A stretch of 64,000 bases of DNA from Nemopilema nomurai (lineage: Eukaryota; Cnidaria; Scyphozoa; Rhizostomeae; Rhizostomatidae): assembly GCA_003864495.1 (NCBI GenBank), contig PEDN01001386.1, forward strand, positions 37,298 through 101,297, given 5' to 3'. This document shows, in pieces, positions 35,601 to 49,083 of the stretch. A program made the position numbers and the translations under genes. Each line of letters begins with the position of its first letter. Positions within the stretch are counted from its first letter, which is position 1. Under the pieces are notes generated by a model. The model was given only the letters and a program-made list of their open reading frames with translations. It did not search any database and was not told where the DNA came from.

Positions 35601-38600
35601 TTGCAAGTGAATGAGGGCACATTCCCTAATTGCTTTTGTCTGTTTGGATGGGTCATAATGTTTAAAGGCAATAGCGTTGAGAATTGTCCTAGTACGTGTA
35701 AATGTTCAACTATTGCGTAAGAAATTTTTATATCAGCTTTACCAATTTTCAGATCACATGCGTCTTTGTTCATGAGCCACTCGGAGTAGGGGCCTTCCCC
35801 AAGAAAAAGCAAATTGGGGTCTGTCCTTGCCACAGCAATGCCTTCCGTAGCATTGTTGACGTATTTCTTCTGTTCCCTGATCTTTTGGGCCAGAAGCTGG
35901 TAGACTCTGTATTCAGAGTTCTGTAGAAACTGGTCCATCGCCGTGTGTTGCTTCAGAGCAAAGGAAACGCCCATTTTCAGCAATGACTCTATGTCCTCCT
36001 TCTCAGTAACAGATTTCTTAAACGTGAAATAGGCCGCCATGTTGGCAGTGTACGTCGATGTAACTATGACAATCACGAACCACAGCATGGCAACAAACAA
36101 CCTCCCTTTGGTAAGAGAAAACTCAGGATCAACCATCATAATGAGGTTATTCTATGTAATGAATGATGAGTAATTTGGCATAGTCTTGCCACGAGATATT
36201 GTTATAAAGCTTAGCTGCTTATGGGCGCAATATGACCGTTGGCATTAATTTAAGAGACCTTGATTGGAAATTATGTTAACCCAAAAATAAGAGTTGGTCA
36301 TGTCTGTTAGCAATGCAAGTCAAACATATTTTAACAAATGTTTTGAGCGACAACATTTCAACATTACTTGCTTTAGTATGCAAAAATGTTTTCTTGGCAA
36401 TTTCAAAAAGTATCAGTTGTATCACAAAATACATTCTCTAAAAGATGAAAAGGGGGATCTTCCCATAGCTTTTTACCACATCGAGACAAGAATTTGAGAA
36501 AAATTGAAAAATATCCATTTTCGTGGCAAAAAATCATGCATTATCGCTCAGCCGGCAGGGGCGAAACTTCACTGTTTTCATTAGGGGGGTGTGAGGCTTA
36601 GATGCCCGACGAAAGGGCGTGTCTGGCTTGCAAAGGGGCGTGTCATGCCTGAACATCATCTTGAGGGAACATCGCCTCAAGGGTTGAAGACATCGGGGAG
36701 CCCGACAAAGGGTCACTATGTAGTTAGGCCCTCAGACTCGAGCTGTTTTTCAAAGTCAAAAAATATGCCTCTTGTTTTTCTGGTGTTGGCATGTTCGAAA
36801 AACCAAGAATTTGTAAGGACTGCCTTTTCTATAAAAGAAGAAAGTCGTCACTTTCTAAATCTCCTGGCTATTAAGAGAACAATTTAAAAAAGAGATTGAA
36901 GTAGGGTCTCGATTTTATCACAGTAAAACAACAAAACAAAACAATATTGGATATCAGAAACGGCTACGCAGTCTACAATGTTTCAACTAAAATAATAATC
37001 CCATATCAAAATCAATAAAAATCAATTTTCTTTTCGGACTTTGATTTTTAACTTTCGGGTTTTTTCATCACTCCAAACCTTCAATGCCATATTCAAGTCA
37101 ATTTTATCGGTCAGATCTTTCTCGCACGCCAATATAATCAAATTGTCGAACTTAAATAGTCTGTACATCATTGGGAATATACATTTATTTGCAAAAGCAT
37201 ATTGGCAAACCTGATGTACATTTTCATAAGGTACCTTCTGGCTATTCACGTGATTGACAAATACATCCTACTCCATTTCGAGACAAGCGATATCTATCGA
37301 CAGAGACGGAGGAACAAGCTGACCTACGGCATTCATATCTTCAATACGGGGCTTTGCAAACGGTGGTTGAAGCAGCTTTGCTAATGGCAAAATTTTTTCT
37401 AAACATTGCTTCACGTTTTCGGTATACTCGTGTATGAGTGAATCAAAAACCTCTCTGATAGCCTTTCGATAATATATATTAATTGCCAGCGATGCTTCTG
37501 TGCAAAGACAAAATCAAACTTCCGCATACAGGGCTTCTGTTTTGTTTTCCCAACTGGATGGAGACCATAAATTAAAAAATCAAGCTGGAGCGAAAAAACA
37601 GCAATAAAAGTGTGACCTAAACAAAATTTCCAAATTTGCCCGACAAATATACTAGCAGCGAAATATTTGCCCGACATAATCCGCTTTTTTTAAATTGGGG
37701 TGTGCAGCACCCCCCCCCCATACCCCCCAGCAGTTTCGCCCATGTCAGCCGGAAAACCTGGTCACTTTCTAGATAATCTATGGATTGCACATTCATTTTG
37801 GTTCTGAACAACTATACAGCTCTTCTTATTTTGGTGAAAAATATTCAGCATTAAGCTTTTCACTTCATGCACTAATGACCTTCTAAACAAAGACATCTTA
37901 TCATTGAGATAAAATACTCACCAGATAAGGATCTTGGTTTGTTGTCTGCTCCTTGAAGCAGCCAAGATGCAACGCAAAACCAGACACTATTAGACGTGTT
38001 AAACGTAGTTCCTTCTCTGCCCGTTGATCTCTCAATGGTTTGCCTCCAGCCAAATGGGCTGAAGTAATCAATAAAGTAGATCACGATGCTGCAAAACAGG
38101 CAGGAAAACACAGTGAGAAGCCAAACGTTGGTTGTAAACGGCTTCAGGAACTGCAGTGGGTCGAATTGCCTTTGCGTGCTGCGAAGTCTGACGTATGAAT
38201 TCTGAAGCTCCATGTATGGCTTCGTGAACTGAACCACCTCCTCTCTCGAAGAGGTTATCGTCAATGATGCGATGGCAATGTCAGCTTTCTGCAAAGTAAA
38301 AAATAACATTGCAAATGTCACCTTTATGGTTGGATTTTCACATTGATTTTACAAGGTTTTACATTGAAGTGAACTTCATTTGAATCAGCAATATTGTTCC
38401 CTTAGTCTTACTGCACAGTACTTAAAATTGTATTAAGTTTTAATTAAAATTGGCATCTGCAATTGGAATGATCAATCATCACCATTTGTCACGAAAACCC
38501 CCCTATCATAAGGTATTTGTCTATGAATCGATAGTCGATGTCGACGTCCGTCTGAAAGCTGCTAGTGGCAAAGACATTTCAAATATATGTTCTTTTAGAT

Positions 38601-41600
38601 ATCTCTGTCTAAAAAAGATCTATTCAAAACTGCCTGGAGAGAGAGAATTAAGTGGTTTTCAGAATTTCAACAATAGGAAACTGCGATGGCATACAGGTAT
38701 TAAACTCCCAAAGCTTCACATTTGATCGTTACATTGCTTTACTAATCTTCTACTGCTAACATCTCTATGCTTTGAAACCCTGGCTGTGTGTCCCCTACTC
38801 ATATGAAGATTTCCTTTACTAATATATTCAATTTTCTCCTTAGTTAGCAAATCCTCACATTGTAGAGCACATCTCCTATCATTCCTGTCCACGTGTCCCC
38901 TTTCTTTCTTCCGTATTCGCTGTCCTTGACAGCATAGATCGTGTACGTGAAGTTCAAAAGTCTTGACAACTCATCCAGAAGGTCAACACAGAAGCCAGTG
39001 TACGTGGCTGTGCCATTCTTGTCAAAAGTTTCAAAAGCAAATGGCTCGTCCTAAAACAAAAATTACTATAGCCTAGAGTTTCATTTTGAGAATAAAACGC
39101 CAAGCTGTTGATTACCATGCGAAATGTTAGATTTGTAGTGAAAGACATTATATCTTAGTAACTAAGGAAACAGTCCTAACAATGCAATACTTCTAGACTT
39201 CAGCATTGTTTACTCGCAATAGGTCAGCTGGGCAAAATAATCGACATTTATTTAAGATTTGCGATCTATGATTCTTTACTGATAAAAGGCTTCAGGTTGA
39301 TTTGTTCTGTAAAGGCCCATAAAAGGCTGGATTGTACGCAATGACTTACCACAATGGTAACAACTCTTAAATGACCATTTATATTTATGTTTGTTATGTC
39401 GTACTTCTTGTTTGATCGAGGGTTTTCAAATATTTCAAGGTCTTTATTTTCTGAGACTTTTCCAATCTAGAATGGAAATGAAATTCTCCAAAAAACCAAC
39501 AATTTAAAATCTAGCTTAAAGAAACAAGTTCAATATACTCCAGATTCTGCTCTCACGGCTGAGTATAATTTCTCCATTCAAACATTGCTTTAACATCGTC
39601 GTTTGAGACAGTGAATCAATGAAAAGCCTTTTGAAACATCATGCTTCCATAGATGTCCCACCTTAACTGGTTTGTTCTCCTTGATGTTAACAATGTTTAA
39701 TGGCATCTTTGAGCGAGTTCCCTGGCGGGTAAACTCAATGTTCCCCGTTGCACCAAGCATCTTTACCTGTTGAAAACAACACAATAAAGCATGTCATCAA
39801 TGTCCATACCAGTTGCAATGCATTGCAGTTTCAATTTAATTGTCCCTGCTAACGTCATCTTTATTTTAAACTCGATGTTTTGAGGCAAGGCAAGAAAGGA
39901 AATTTGAGCAATTACACTAGTATAGAATAAAGCCACTTGATAATATTCATGTCCTACCTTTCTAGCCTCTGCAGTGAAATTGGCTGTATTCAAAACTCTC
40001 GTGGAGTGAATATTTGTCTTTCCGTCTCTGCTGAGAGGCAGCCAGCGATTCAAAGTTGCCAGTGTGCTTGTGATGTTAGCAGCTAGACTCAGAGCATCAT
40101 ACAAAAGAACATCTCTTATCTATGAGAAACAGAGTGAGCTTGACATATTTTTGAAACCGTAACTTTTTGATTCTACATAAAACCAATAAAACCATTTTTG
40201 TTAGTAATAAAACACAGTTAGCTTATTAAACTTATGGACGAAAGTGCAACTTTTCTGTATATCCTTGTAGTAAAGGTTGAGGCATTTCAGTCTATAAAGT
40301 TCTATATTCAGTTTTAAATTGGATGATTCTTTGTATTTCTATGTCCAGGAATAAAGCACTACATTGCTAAAATGATTACAATCCAACATTTAGTCAGGAT
40401 TCAGACTTACCTGCATGTTAGGGACAACAACGCTAGACTGCACTTGATGATAGAGGGGACTGGAATTGTCGTTGTTTGTTTGAACTTGGAAGCCAATGAC
40501 AGTATGCATGTCACAAACAGTAAGTCTATAACTGGAAATCTGTAGTAAAACATGGTTCATTGCAGCGACACAGGATTTTGCAAACTTTTTAATTCGATAT
40601 GTCCTTTTAAAAGTAGTACATTAAATTTCAATTTGTAATGCCTCAAAGTTATAAATAAAACTCGTTCACAAGTTAGGAACATTCGTAAGGAACATTTATA
40701 AGGAATTCTATAAGTTAGATGATGTTGATAAAAGGGAACCCTATTATACGTCCATAATAGAATTAATCAAGTGGGGTTTATAAACTGTAATAGCACTTAA
40801 GGAACGCAATGACAAAAAGCTGCAAGAAGATGCTCGCTATTTACAACAAAACATTATAAACATTTCATGCTGAATAATGAATAGGTTTCGCTTTTTATAC
40901 GATGCATTTCATTTCTCAAGCAGTAATTTCTATAAGAACTCAAAAAACGATTTGCATTTACTTTACCTACCAAGTCAAAAACAACAATATTTGTCTTCAC
41001 TGAGCAAAGATCCAAAGCACTGGACTTGAACTGAAGAACAGAAAAGAATGAATTAACTTTTAATAATCAACCGACGCCTTTAAAAAGAAAATGAAATTAT
41101 TAATAAAAACAATGTTAATGCAAGCTGTCTTCTGTGGAATGCGCTCTGTTTTAGCCAGCATAGTTGAAACGATTTGCAAACAAAATAAATTTTAAAGCTG
41201 GAAGGTCGGCTGACTTGTTATGATAACAATTGGTAAAAAGATGGTTATTCTGTTACGTCACTGGTCGCAACCACTTCTCGGCACGGTACTTGAAATACCA
41301 CACGAAGAGGCTCGGCAATAGAAACATAGAAATTGTGTCGATCGAACGTGTATTTGAAATAAAAGCAGCCTGAAACAAGGTCCTCCTGATTTCTCAACAG
41401 CACTCAGCCGGCCTTTTTGAAATGCACTAATTGCCATGAAATCCATGTAAACATATACCAAATACATAGCAATATATTTGCATAACATACCAAATGGAAA
41501 AGTTGTGGAAGATTAGCTTCGTCGTAAATCAAAAGAATGGCACTTGCTTGACTGTTTGAAAGGAATTTCATCCTTGCGACCGAATGCTTTGTAACCGAAC

Positions 41601-44125
41601 CGTTTATGTTTGTTTCTACAGGGAAGAGCTCTAGGGTAAACCCAGAAGCAATCTCTTGTGTGAAGTGGTTCAAATCATCTGCTCGTTTTGCTTGAAGAGA
41701 GAGCAGAAGAATATTTGCGCATATTTTCACCACGTAACGAATTAACATCATTTTCCAAAGTAGCTATCGCAGAAGAGACGATTGCAATGGGTGATGATTT
41801 TCTTATTCTATCAGTGGTTATTGGTGATAGTCAATCATAATCGTTAATAGAAATTGCTCTGTTTGATCCCTGTCAACGATTATTGGATTTGATCACTGGA
41901 TAGGATAATAGGGTGATGATTGTATATTGTCATTATCAGCGAAAATTTTCTGGCTTTACAATTGATGATAAGTATTGATTTTGATAGCTTGATTTGACCA
42001 TTAGCCACTGTGAATCATACGTGATCATTGCAGCAAGTGAATCATTGGCGACGATTCATAATTAATTCTTAAGTAAAGGATATTCTTTGTGATGACAAGG
42101 ACTTTCCCAGGCAACAATTACAAAAATTATGTCATCAGCAACATCGAAATGATCACATCCCTACTCACTTTGAAAGATGACTGCTACATGATTCCAGGAG
42201 TACATTTTCAAGAGCTTTGTTACCAGTTTGCTACGGTAACCCGTATCCACCAACATTGACAACTCGTCTGCATTATTGGAAGCCTCTCTGTTTGCAATAG
42301 TTCTCGTGTACAACAATTGACCAGTCCCAATTATTGGGATGCTGAGGATTCGGGACGCCATCTTGGCCAGCTTCGACTTGGTGCTGGTGCTAACGACGAC
42401 TGAAATCTCTCCAAATTCTTTATCGCCTATTAGGAGAGCATAATCAGACAAACAGATTAATTTGTTATTAGTATGTGAATCGAGAACAGTCCAGTCTATC
42501 AGTTTCAAGCTGAAAGTCATGATTATTCTATCTATCATAATTTTTAGAACTGAATTACAAAATCTTCAAGAATTCACGGAAACCTGAGAATAACGACATG
42601 CAGCTAGTCGAAAACAACCATTGAAACTTTTACCAAAAAAGCGCAGCTGAAACGAAATCCTGCCAAAATAACGGTTATATTGCTACTACGTTCCTTTGTT
42701 ATATTTTATTAGATTAATTCGTATCGTCTACGCTGGCTTTTTATTCAATCCATATATCTAATCAAAAACGGCAAATGGTAATAATTAAATAAGTGCTACA
42801 GATATGTAAGAACACAAAATGCTGCAATTTGCTTGAATTTTCTTAAATTGCTTTAGTCTTTTTAACATTTTTAAGCTTTAGTTTATATTAAAGTTTCATG
42901 ATAGCTTAAGTAGAAATCAAGTACTGATTTTAAATAGTAAGTCAGACTAAAAAGAGAATGGCTACCAAATTTTTCTTACTTAACAACTGAAAAGCATCGC
43001 CTGTCAAATTTGCTACATCCACTATCTTGAGTTCTAGGTTAACATTTGATTGATTTAACAGTTGTTGTGTTGGTCTGCCAATTAAAAACTCTGGAATGCT
43101 TTCATCGTAAAATACCCCTAAAAGGAGCGTATCAACTATTAGTGTCATAGCAAAGTGAAGGTTATTGTAAAAAGATCTGTCAAAATGACTGCAAAAGGAA
43201 TCTTTTGCTGACATTGATTAGAAAAGACACGAAATTTTAAGGCAAAAACAAAAATGGGTTACAAAGCAATATAACATGACACTAACACGTGAATTTCTGT
43301 AATTTTTTCCGATAAAGTGAAGTAAGTAACATCTGTAAGTAAAGTTACATGGTAGCAAAGATTGTTTAAAACTCTGATTGGATGGGCCACGAGGATTTTT
43401 TGGATAATTTATCAAACTCGTTTGTGTCAACTACCTCAATCCTAAGTGACACTAGTTAAACACTTGCTGAGAAGTATTTCAATGATTGAAATAAGTTCTT
43501 GAGAACAATGACAATTCATGCTACACCACCGTGTAGGCCAAGATTTGGTTTGAGACATGAGATTAAAATCTGCGCAACTTTTTGCCACATTTGTTGAAAG
43601 ACTTTCTCCTAGCGTTCTCCTAGCCGCCTAGAATTCACAAAGAATGCTTCTAGCTTAAAGCGGACATCGAAACCCGCTTTGAATCTAAAAGAAAAACTTG
43701 TCAAGATTTTTGCTGAATATTAAAATCGATGTTTTGATGCAGCTAACAATGAGCCTAAGCAGGTTATTTCTAAACATGAGATCCTTTGACACAATGACGA
43801 ACAAGTGTTGTGTGGTACAAAGCTTTACAATTTTGCAATCATACAACGATGACAAGTCTTACATAAATGATAGATCCAAGTCATGCATAGTGTCATAAAC
43901 AGAGAGACATCTATTATGTGCTTTGATGTTATAGCCGCTGATTGATACAATTGCGAGATTACAAAACTGGGTAGATCACTAGCAATGGCTATCGTGCTTT
44001 GTAAGGATATTGTAAGAATTTATAGATAAAAGTATAAGCATTCTATTACCTATTGTGATCTTGACAGGGTGTTCACTCGCGCTGTGAACAGCATTGTAGA
44101 ATGCAAGCAGCCAAAACAGATGCAT
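32604..44125 (-). CDS. Ionotropic glutamate receptor A, 15 exons, 867 aa
   Basis: Exons on the minus strand: 44125-44050, 43117-42980, 42426-42169, 41690-41491, 41030-40971, 40539-40411, 40119-39958, 39766-39662, 39466-39350, 39050-38859, 38288-37922, 36105-35743, 35316-35137, 34608-34464, 32715-32604; total 2604 bases, in frame. Signal peptide about 1-17 (MHLFWLLAFYNAVHSAS); amino-terminal domain to about 415; S1 with EPFAFET and SLTITSSREE (Arg494, the agonist carboxylate ligand); M1 about 533-553; pore loop WFCVASWLLQGADNKPRS with Leu590 at the Q/R site; M3 with TSTYTANMAAYF; S2 with Glu705 in FLGEGPYSEW, matching the amino-group ligand; M4 about 795-817 before EKWW. It should form a tetrameric ligand-gated cation channel. 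Ser-Thr of the AMPA S2 helix is Ala-Met here. The last exon rests on a good acceptor and phase only. Subfamily is unassigned, closer to AMPA/kainate than NMDA in the pore flank. Confidence 0.92.
33092..33990. mobile_element. Harbinger/PIF-like MITE with TTA target duplication
   Basis: Ends GGCCCCGTTCACACTGCTCC and, on the other strand, GGCTACGTTCAAACTGCTCC are matching inverted repeats that continue into CGTTTTCAT. Each is flanked by TTA (33089-33091 and 33991-33993), the 3-base duplication typical of Harbinger/PIF. No transposase frame is present. It lies in the last intron of receptor A. Interior AAAACG/CGTTTT words recur throughout. Confidence 0.85.
33221..33516. repeat. 16-bp minisatellite inside the MITE, about 18 units
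   Basis: Unit ACGGTGCGTTTTAAAA repeats with no change about 17 times, then once with GCATTTT, before meeting unique MITE sequence. Each unit contains AAAAC...GTTTT dyad symmetry. It appears to have grown from the MITE's own subterminal AAAACGG word. Confidence 0.97.
34759..35001. mobile_element. Tc1/mariner-like MITE, 243 bp, with TA duplication
   Basis: Tips CAATCCTGGCCAAAAGGTAG and, inverted, CAATCCTGGCCAAAAGATAG match the Tc1-family style of end, each preceded by TA (34757-34758; 35002-35003). The interior is also roughly palindromic, with CCCCCCACCCC answered by GGGGGGTGGGG and AGCAATGTTGG by CAACATTGCT. No coding capacity. Located in intron 13 of receptor A. Confidence 0.85.
36556..37744. 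mobile_element. hAT-like element, 1189 bp, 8-bp target duplication
   Basis: Perfect direct repeats TCAGCCGG flank it at 36548-36555 and 37745-37752. Tips CAGGGGCGAAACT and, inverted, CATGGGCGAAACT match, with G-rich runs following on both sides. Eight-base duplications are typical of hAT transposons. The body is too short for a full transposase and holds only a C-terminal relic on the minus strand. It sits in intron 11 of receptor A, between the pore exon and the M3 exon. Confidence 0.85.
37022..37249 (-). pseudogene. Relic of hAT transposase C-terminal (dimerisation) region
   Basis: A minus-strand frame reads ANKCIFPMMYRLFK, then LIILACEKDLTDKID, MALKVWSDEKTRKLKI and stop. The YP-x-MYRLFK start and the aliphatic-xx-D...RKLK ending recall the two ends of a hATC domain with its middle deleted. 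This fits the hAT-type tips and 8-bp duplication around it. Sequence resemblance is by eye and modest. Confidence 0.45.
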
Positions 44126-47100
44126 CTGCAGAGATGGTTTGAGGTTGTCAAGCAAATGAAACCGTTTTGCAACAATGCAGCGATCAGGAACATTGTGAAT
44201 CTGTTTTCTCGTACAAACTAATCATTCTAGCAAGCGTTCTATTGCGCCAATGCTAAACAAACATGAATGCAAATAATCGAGTTTGCTGAAACAAATAGAG
44301 TTTTCCTTTACTCGAATCATAACGTAAAATCAAAACTGTTTTGATCCAAAAAGGTCCAGTTGTCTGTTTACAGTGTTATAAAAAAACACTGACTTGCTCA
44401 TGGCAGGAGAAGAACATCAACTCAGTTCTTCTTGTTATGATGACGGTAAACAGCTACAGCCTATGGTAATCCTATAGTCTATGGAAGTCCAGTTTCTTCC
44501 AGGTTAACCGTCAATTAATGCTATAATTTTGTTAAAACTAGAACATTTAAACCAAAACAGGGCCTGCGAGTTTTCTGATGCCGTTAATTAGAACTAGAAA
44601 TGAATCCAAACTATAGCAATGTTAACGTGGCATCTTTGATCGGTGAATACCAAAGGAACCTCAAATGAAACCGAATGCTGAAGATATTTTACCACTTAAA
44701 CAATCTCTTAAATTTTTTCTTGAAAAATAACGTGAACTTATTACAGTTAGTTTAAGCACTTCCTACTGTACATTGTAATATCATCCTGCACGGTAATCAC
44801 AAGTTAACGCAAAATCAGTTATTAGATAACTAGTTCTCGTTTCTATGGTTTCTTGGATACGTCCCCACGGCAATTTCAAGCTAACCATGATAAAAAATCA
44901 TACAGCGCTTCAACGATACAATGCCAATTAGACTACCTTTCTGTATTCGCAGCAGACTTCCATATCGGCTCCAACACCGCTCCTTCAATATCAATATTGG
45001 CAGGGCACTTCACACACTTTGTCACTTTGTCATCCGTTCTTTACTTCGCTTGCAGTGACAGATTCACTCCATACTTCATGCACAAGCTGATTCGAACCAC
45101 CTTCTGCTATAATAACGGAAAATATCACGTTGTTTTAACAATAACAACTCTTCAGAGAAAAACATAATGCTATGGTTAATTACTGTTAAACCATGGTTAA
45201 AGTTATTGAAAGGCTACCTGCAACTTGAGTTACTCTTTACCGGGGGATCAAAACTGTTTACTAAATAGCCACAGGCTTCCTTTGGCTTGGTTTTATGTAT
45301 AATCGATTCTTTTTGAAGTGTCTTCAATTTGCAATATTACGAGTTTTGTCGGTAAAATTCCTTTGTAGGTATCTTGGCAAAAATAAATAAGCAGAGAACA
45401 AGAAAACATCCTTGTGTCACGGATTTCTATGAGCCATTGTTCGGAGGCTTGTTCTGGTTTTGCAGCTGCATGGTTGACAAACTTTGATTTAATTATTATT
45501 AAGTGAGACTTAAGTTCCTTTTAATCCGATACAAACAGGCTGGTACGATATTGAAATGACAAAAATAGCCATGAAATAGTGAACGCTTTGAATAACTAGG
45601 ACGTGGCTTACTCGGACAACTAGGACATTCTCCCTTATTATTTTACTGTTGCTGCTGCTATTGCAGCTAACAGCTTGAGTTACCCGTTTCCCTAGATTCA
45701 TGGCAATCATACCCTTTCGCTTTGTATGTTCAGGCTCAGCTTACATGTGACAGTCAAATATCATCTTCATTACCTTCGTGTTTCTTACAAGCTGGAAGAA
45801 ACAATGCAATAACCATGTGCTTAAGTCATGAAGATATGATATTAGAATAACTGTGGCATGAAGCAGGTTAATGCTTCAAGCTGCTCTGTCAATCATTGTC
45901 AAACGACCCATAATTTTTAACCAAACTAGAATTAACAAGATTACGAATTTTCATTATGCAAAATATTTTGGTAATTACATTACAGAACCTGTCATAAAAA
46001 CAAAAAGAATAAAATGCTAAGACGAATTGTAGCGGCTATTTCAAGTCATTAAGCTGAATGAAAACAAGAATATAGGATATATTGGCCTGATAATTTCAAA
46101 CAATGCTTTCAATGTAGTCCTAACACCAACTTATTTCACAGAAAGTGTTTATTTGTAGAAAACAAAAGACTATCATCAGTGAGTGCAAAAGGTATTCACA
46201 TTCATCCTGGCAATGTTTATCAAAAGCAGCAATCGATTGCTGTACTCATTTTGCAGACTTCCAATTCACACCTTTACATGAAGGACTACAGAAATCATAA
46301 TATGACTCTTTGAGAAATGTCAGATGAAATGTTCCTTAATAATTATACTACAGATTTTCAATGTGGAATTAAGGTGTTGTGATACTTGGAGTTGGTGAAC
46401 GGTAAAAATCACGTTTCAGTTTAGTTCAATGATTTGAAATGCAGCAAAAATGCCCGAATATTTTCTTACTGTATGAAAATTTAATTGGCTGCTTGCATGC
46501 GAATCGTCTTCTAGATTACTTTGGCAAATTTTCACTGCTAAATCTTCTTCAGCCTTTCTGATACTTACAGCCAGCAGCTGCTTTGTGTAATGCTCTCTTT
46601 AACAAGGCCCTATTTCATCAACATCAATAGGTCACCCTCTGTTCATCTCTATTTCTCCGTTAAAGCCCGATCTGATTCAGCTTTTGCTTCTGTTATTGCT
46701 CCCACTACCATCTTCTTCTTCGCCTGCCTTGCACTATGGCGTAGTCAGTTATGGCTCCGCACTTTCCCCATTAAGCCTGGGGAGCCTTGGGGATAAGTCC
46801 GCATGTTCTGGCAAGACATGTAACCAGAGTTCCCTTTACCGGTCTCTGCTACGCTTCCCTCTACATCGCTATTAGTATCCTTTTCCTATAGCGCCACTTC
46901 TCTTGTTGTATACCCAACATCATACTGCAATATACAAGGAGACAAATGCTTTCGGATTCGTTTTGAAGCTGGGGAAAATGGTTCCCAAAGACGTAAAGCA
47001 TTAGTGTCATATCTTTCTTTTCATTGCTTTATAATAAACATAATTGTTAATAACAAGTGATTATTGTTGATAGACCTACTTAAGTAGGAGTTATTAGAGA

Positions 47101-49083
47101 CACAAGTATCAATATAATATCAATATCAATAAAATTCGCGCAAGATAGCAGCAAATCAGCTTGAGTTTCAATGAAAACAAGTAATTCGAACCTGCAAGGT
47201 AATTTAATTAGACGTGAACTAAAAACTCTTCTTGGAGATTTTTTGGCGATGGTATCGAGGTATCTTTGGTAGACTATAAGTCGTTTGAGGAATGTCATTC
47301 TTTTAATCTATTTTAATGTGCTCTTGAATATCCAGAAAAAACAGTTTTCAAGGGATTTTAGCTTGTTCAAAGGGTTTTCTTTAAACTAGGCTCTCCAACA
47401 AGAGAAGGAAATCCGTCATTTTCCGAGAGACGTTGACGCACATTTCAGTGCTCTTACGTCAAGCAAAAATGTAATTCATATACGAACTTGGTTTTTATGT
47501 AGACAGAAACTTCGGTGGAAAAAGGTAGAAAATATGTGATATTCATATATTTTATATTCTATTTTATATTCTACCACCTTGATATTCCATAACATGTGGA
47601 CCGTACCCCGTTGTGGAAGCAGTATATCAGCTAACGCTGCCCTCGGTTGCCCTCGGTTCGGTTTTCGCAATAATTAGTTAATGTTCGAGGCTAGATCTGC
47701 AGCCCTTGCAGTAAGATGATGTAAAAGTCTTCAAAGTTCAAATGGTGCTGTACTATTCAGAGATAAGAATGGTCATTGTACACAATAATACGCACACAAA
47801 TTAAGTATTTATGATTTTGTTTCAATGGACCAAAGGAGCATAAAAAATTTAATTCAAAAGTATCATTTATTTCATTCCTTGCCCGATGTCATGAGCAAAA
47901 TCTACGTTGAAATGTACCAAACTTCTTGTTTACTTTGGTGTGAAAATTGACGTGCTAGGATTCCAAACACCACATGGACTTAAAGACCTGTCCCCAATCA
48001 GCAGGTCAATACGGTATTGATCTAATCAAGACTGTCATTCTAATTAGCTAAATACCATTCTGTCACTGCCTATTTTATCAATCGTTTCATTCGCTGTCCT
48101 GGAGGCCATTCTCTGTGCTTAGGCCTCCAGAAAATGAGAAAGATTCATAGAAACACCCACAAACAATTTTGCATCTACCATATGACAACACAAATTTAAT
48201 GTGTCATTGATGACGAAAACCCTAATCCTTCTCTGTTCGTGGACAGCAGGGTGTCTTGTTTATTATGCCAAACCCATGTTTATTTATATACGTCATTGAT
48301 AAATTATGATATATCTATGTCACGCTTCATAATTTACTCAGCAATGGCAATTCATGGTTGCTTCATCACTTATTAAAGATGTCATGATTCTTTGATTGTA
48401 GTTCCAATTTCAAAGACAAATGAACGATTGAAAAGTTTTGCTACTGCAAAATCCATTTGAAAACCAACAGAAACATCGGCGCTGTAACAGCCCGTTTGAA
48501 AAAAAACGAAGCGTTGAAAATAGATGAAAATACAGGTTGCCTTTTCAACAAACTGGATTGTTCGGAAGCAAGTGATAGTTAAGCCAACAATAACAAGACA
48601 TTGAAATGCGTGATTGGGAAAACAACTGAGATAGTCAATTTCAAAAGTACGTCGAGGTTTGTGTTTCGTTCAATCTTTATATCAATGACGACGAAAATCT
48701 TCCGGAATTCGACCAAGTATTTTGAAATAACGAGGTACTACTCGAAATTGTTTCTATTTCACAAAAAATATTCTTTTTTTCATTGGTGCTACTCAATTGC
48801 ATATTGAACACATTTGCTTGCTATTTTTGCTATTCATATTTCCTGTATATTTGTAGTATTTGTTAATTTGTTATCATTTGTGAAATTTTTGTTGCAATGG
48901 AATACAACATGAATTTTGCCAAAACAGTACTTTTGGGTGACTGCTATATTAACTAAATAAGAGACATAACTCTATTTTAACTTCCTTTTCTACGTATTCC
49001 TACAAATCCAAGTTTGATTTACTATCGATAGATGAGATGTTAAACTTATACATTTCCATCTACGAAATGTCTTATTATTGCAG
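44126..49083. other. Divergent intergenic region between receptors A and B
   Basis: About 5 kb separating two head-to-head receptor genes, so both promoters and 5' UTRs should lie here. In both genes the ATG directly follows a CAG acceptor-like triplet (ctctgCAG-ATG for A, ttattgCAG-ATG for B), so each may have an upstream non-coding exon. A patch at 46560-46880 is less AT-rich than its surroundings and has overlapping open frames but no recognisable domain. Confidence 0.45.

Noticed and set aside
46590..46875. Overlapping frames in a less AT-rich patch between receptors A and B
   Set aside because: No domain, repeat ends or splice sites could be recognised; it may be an old transposon fragment but nothing shows which.
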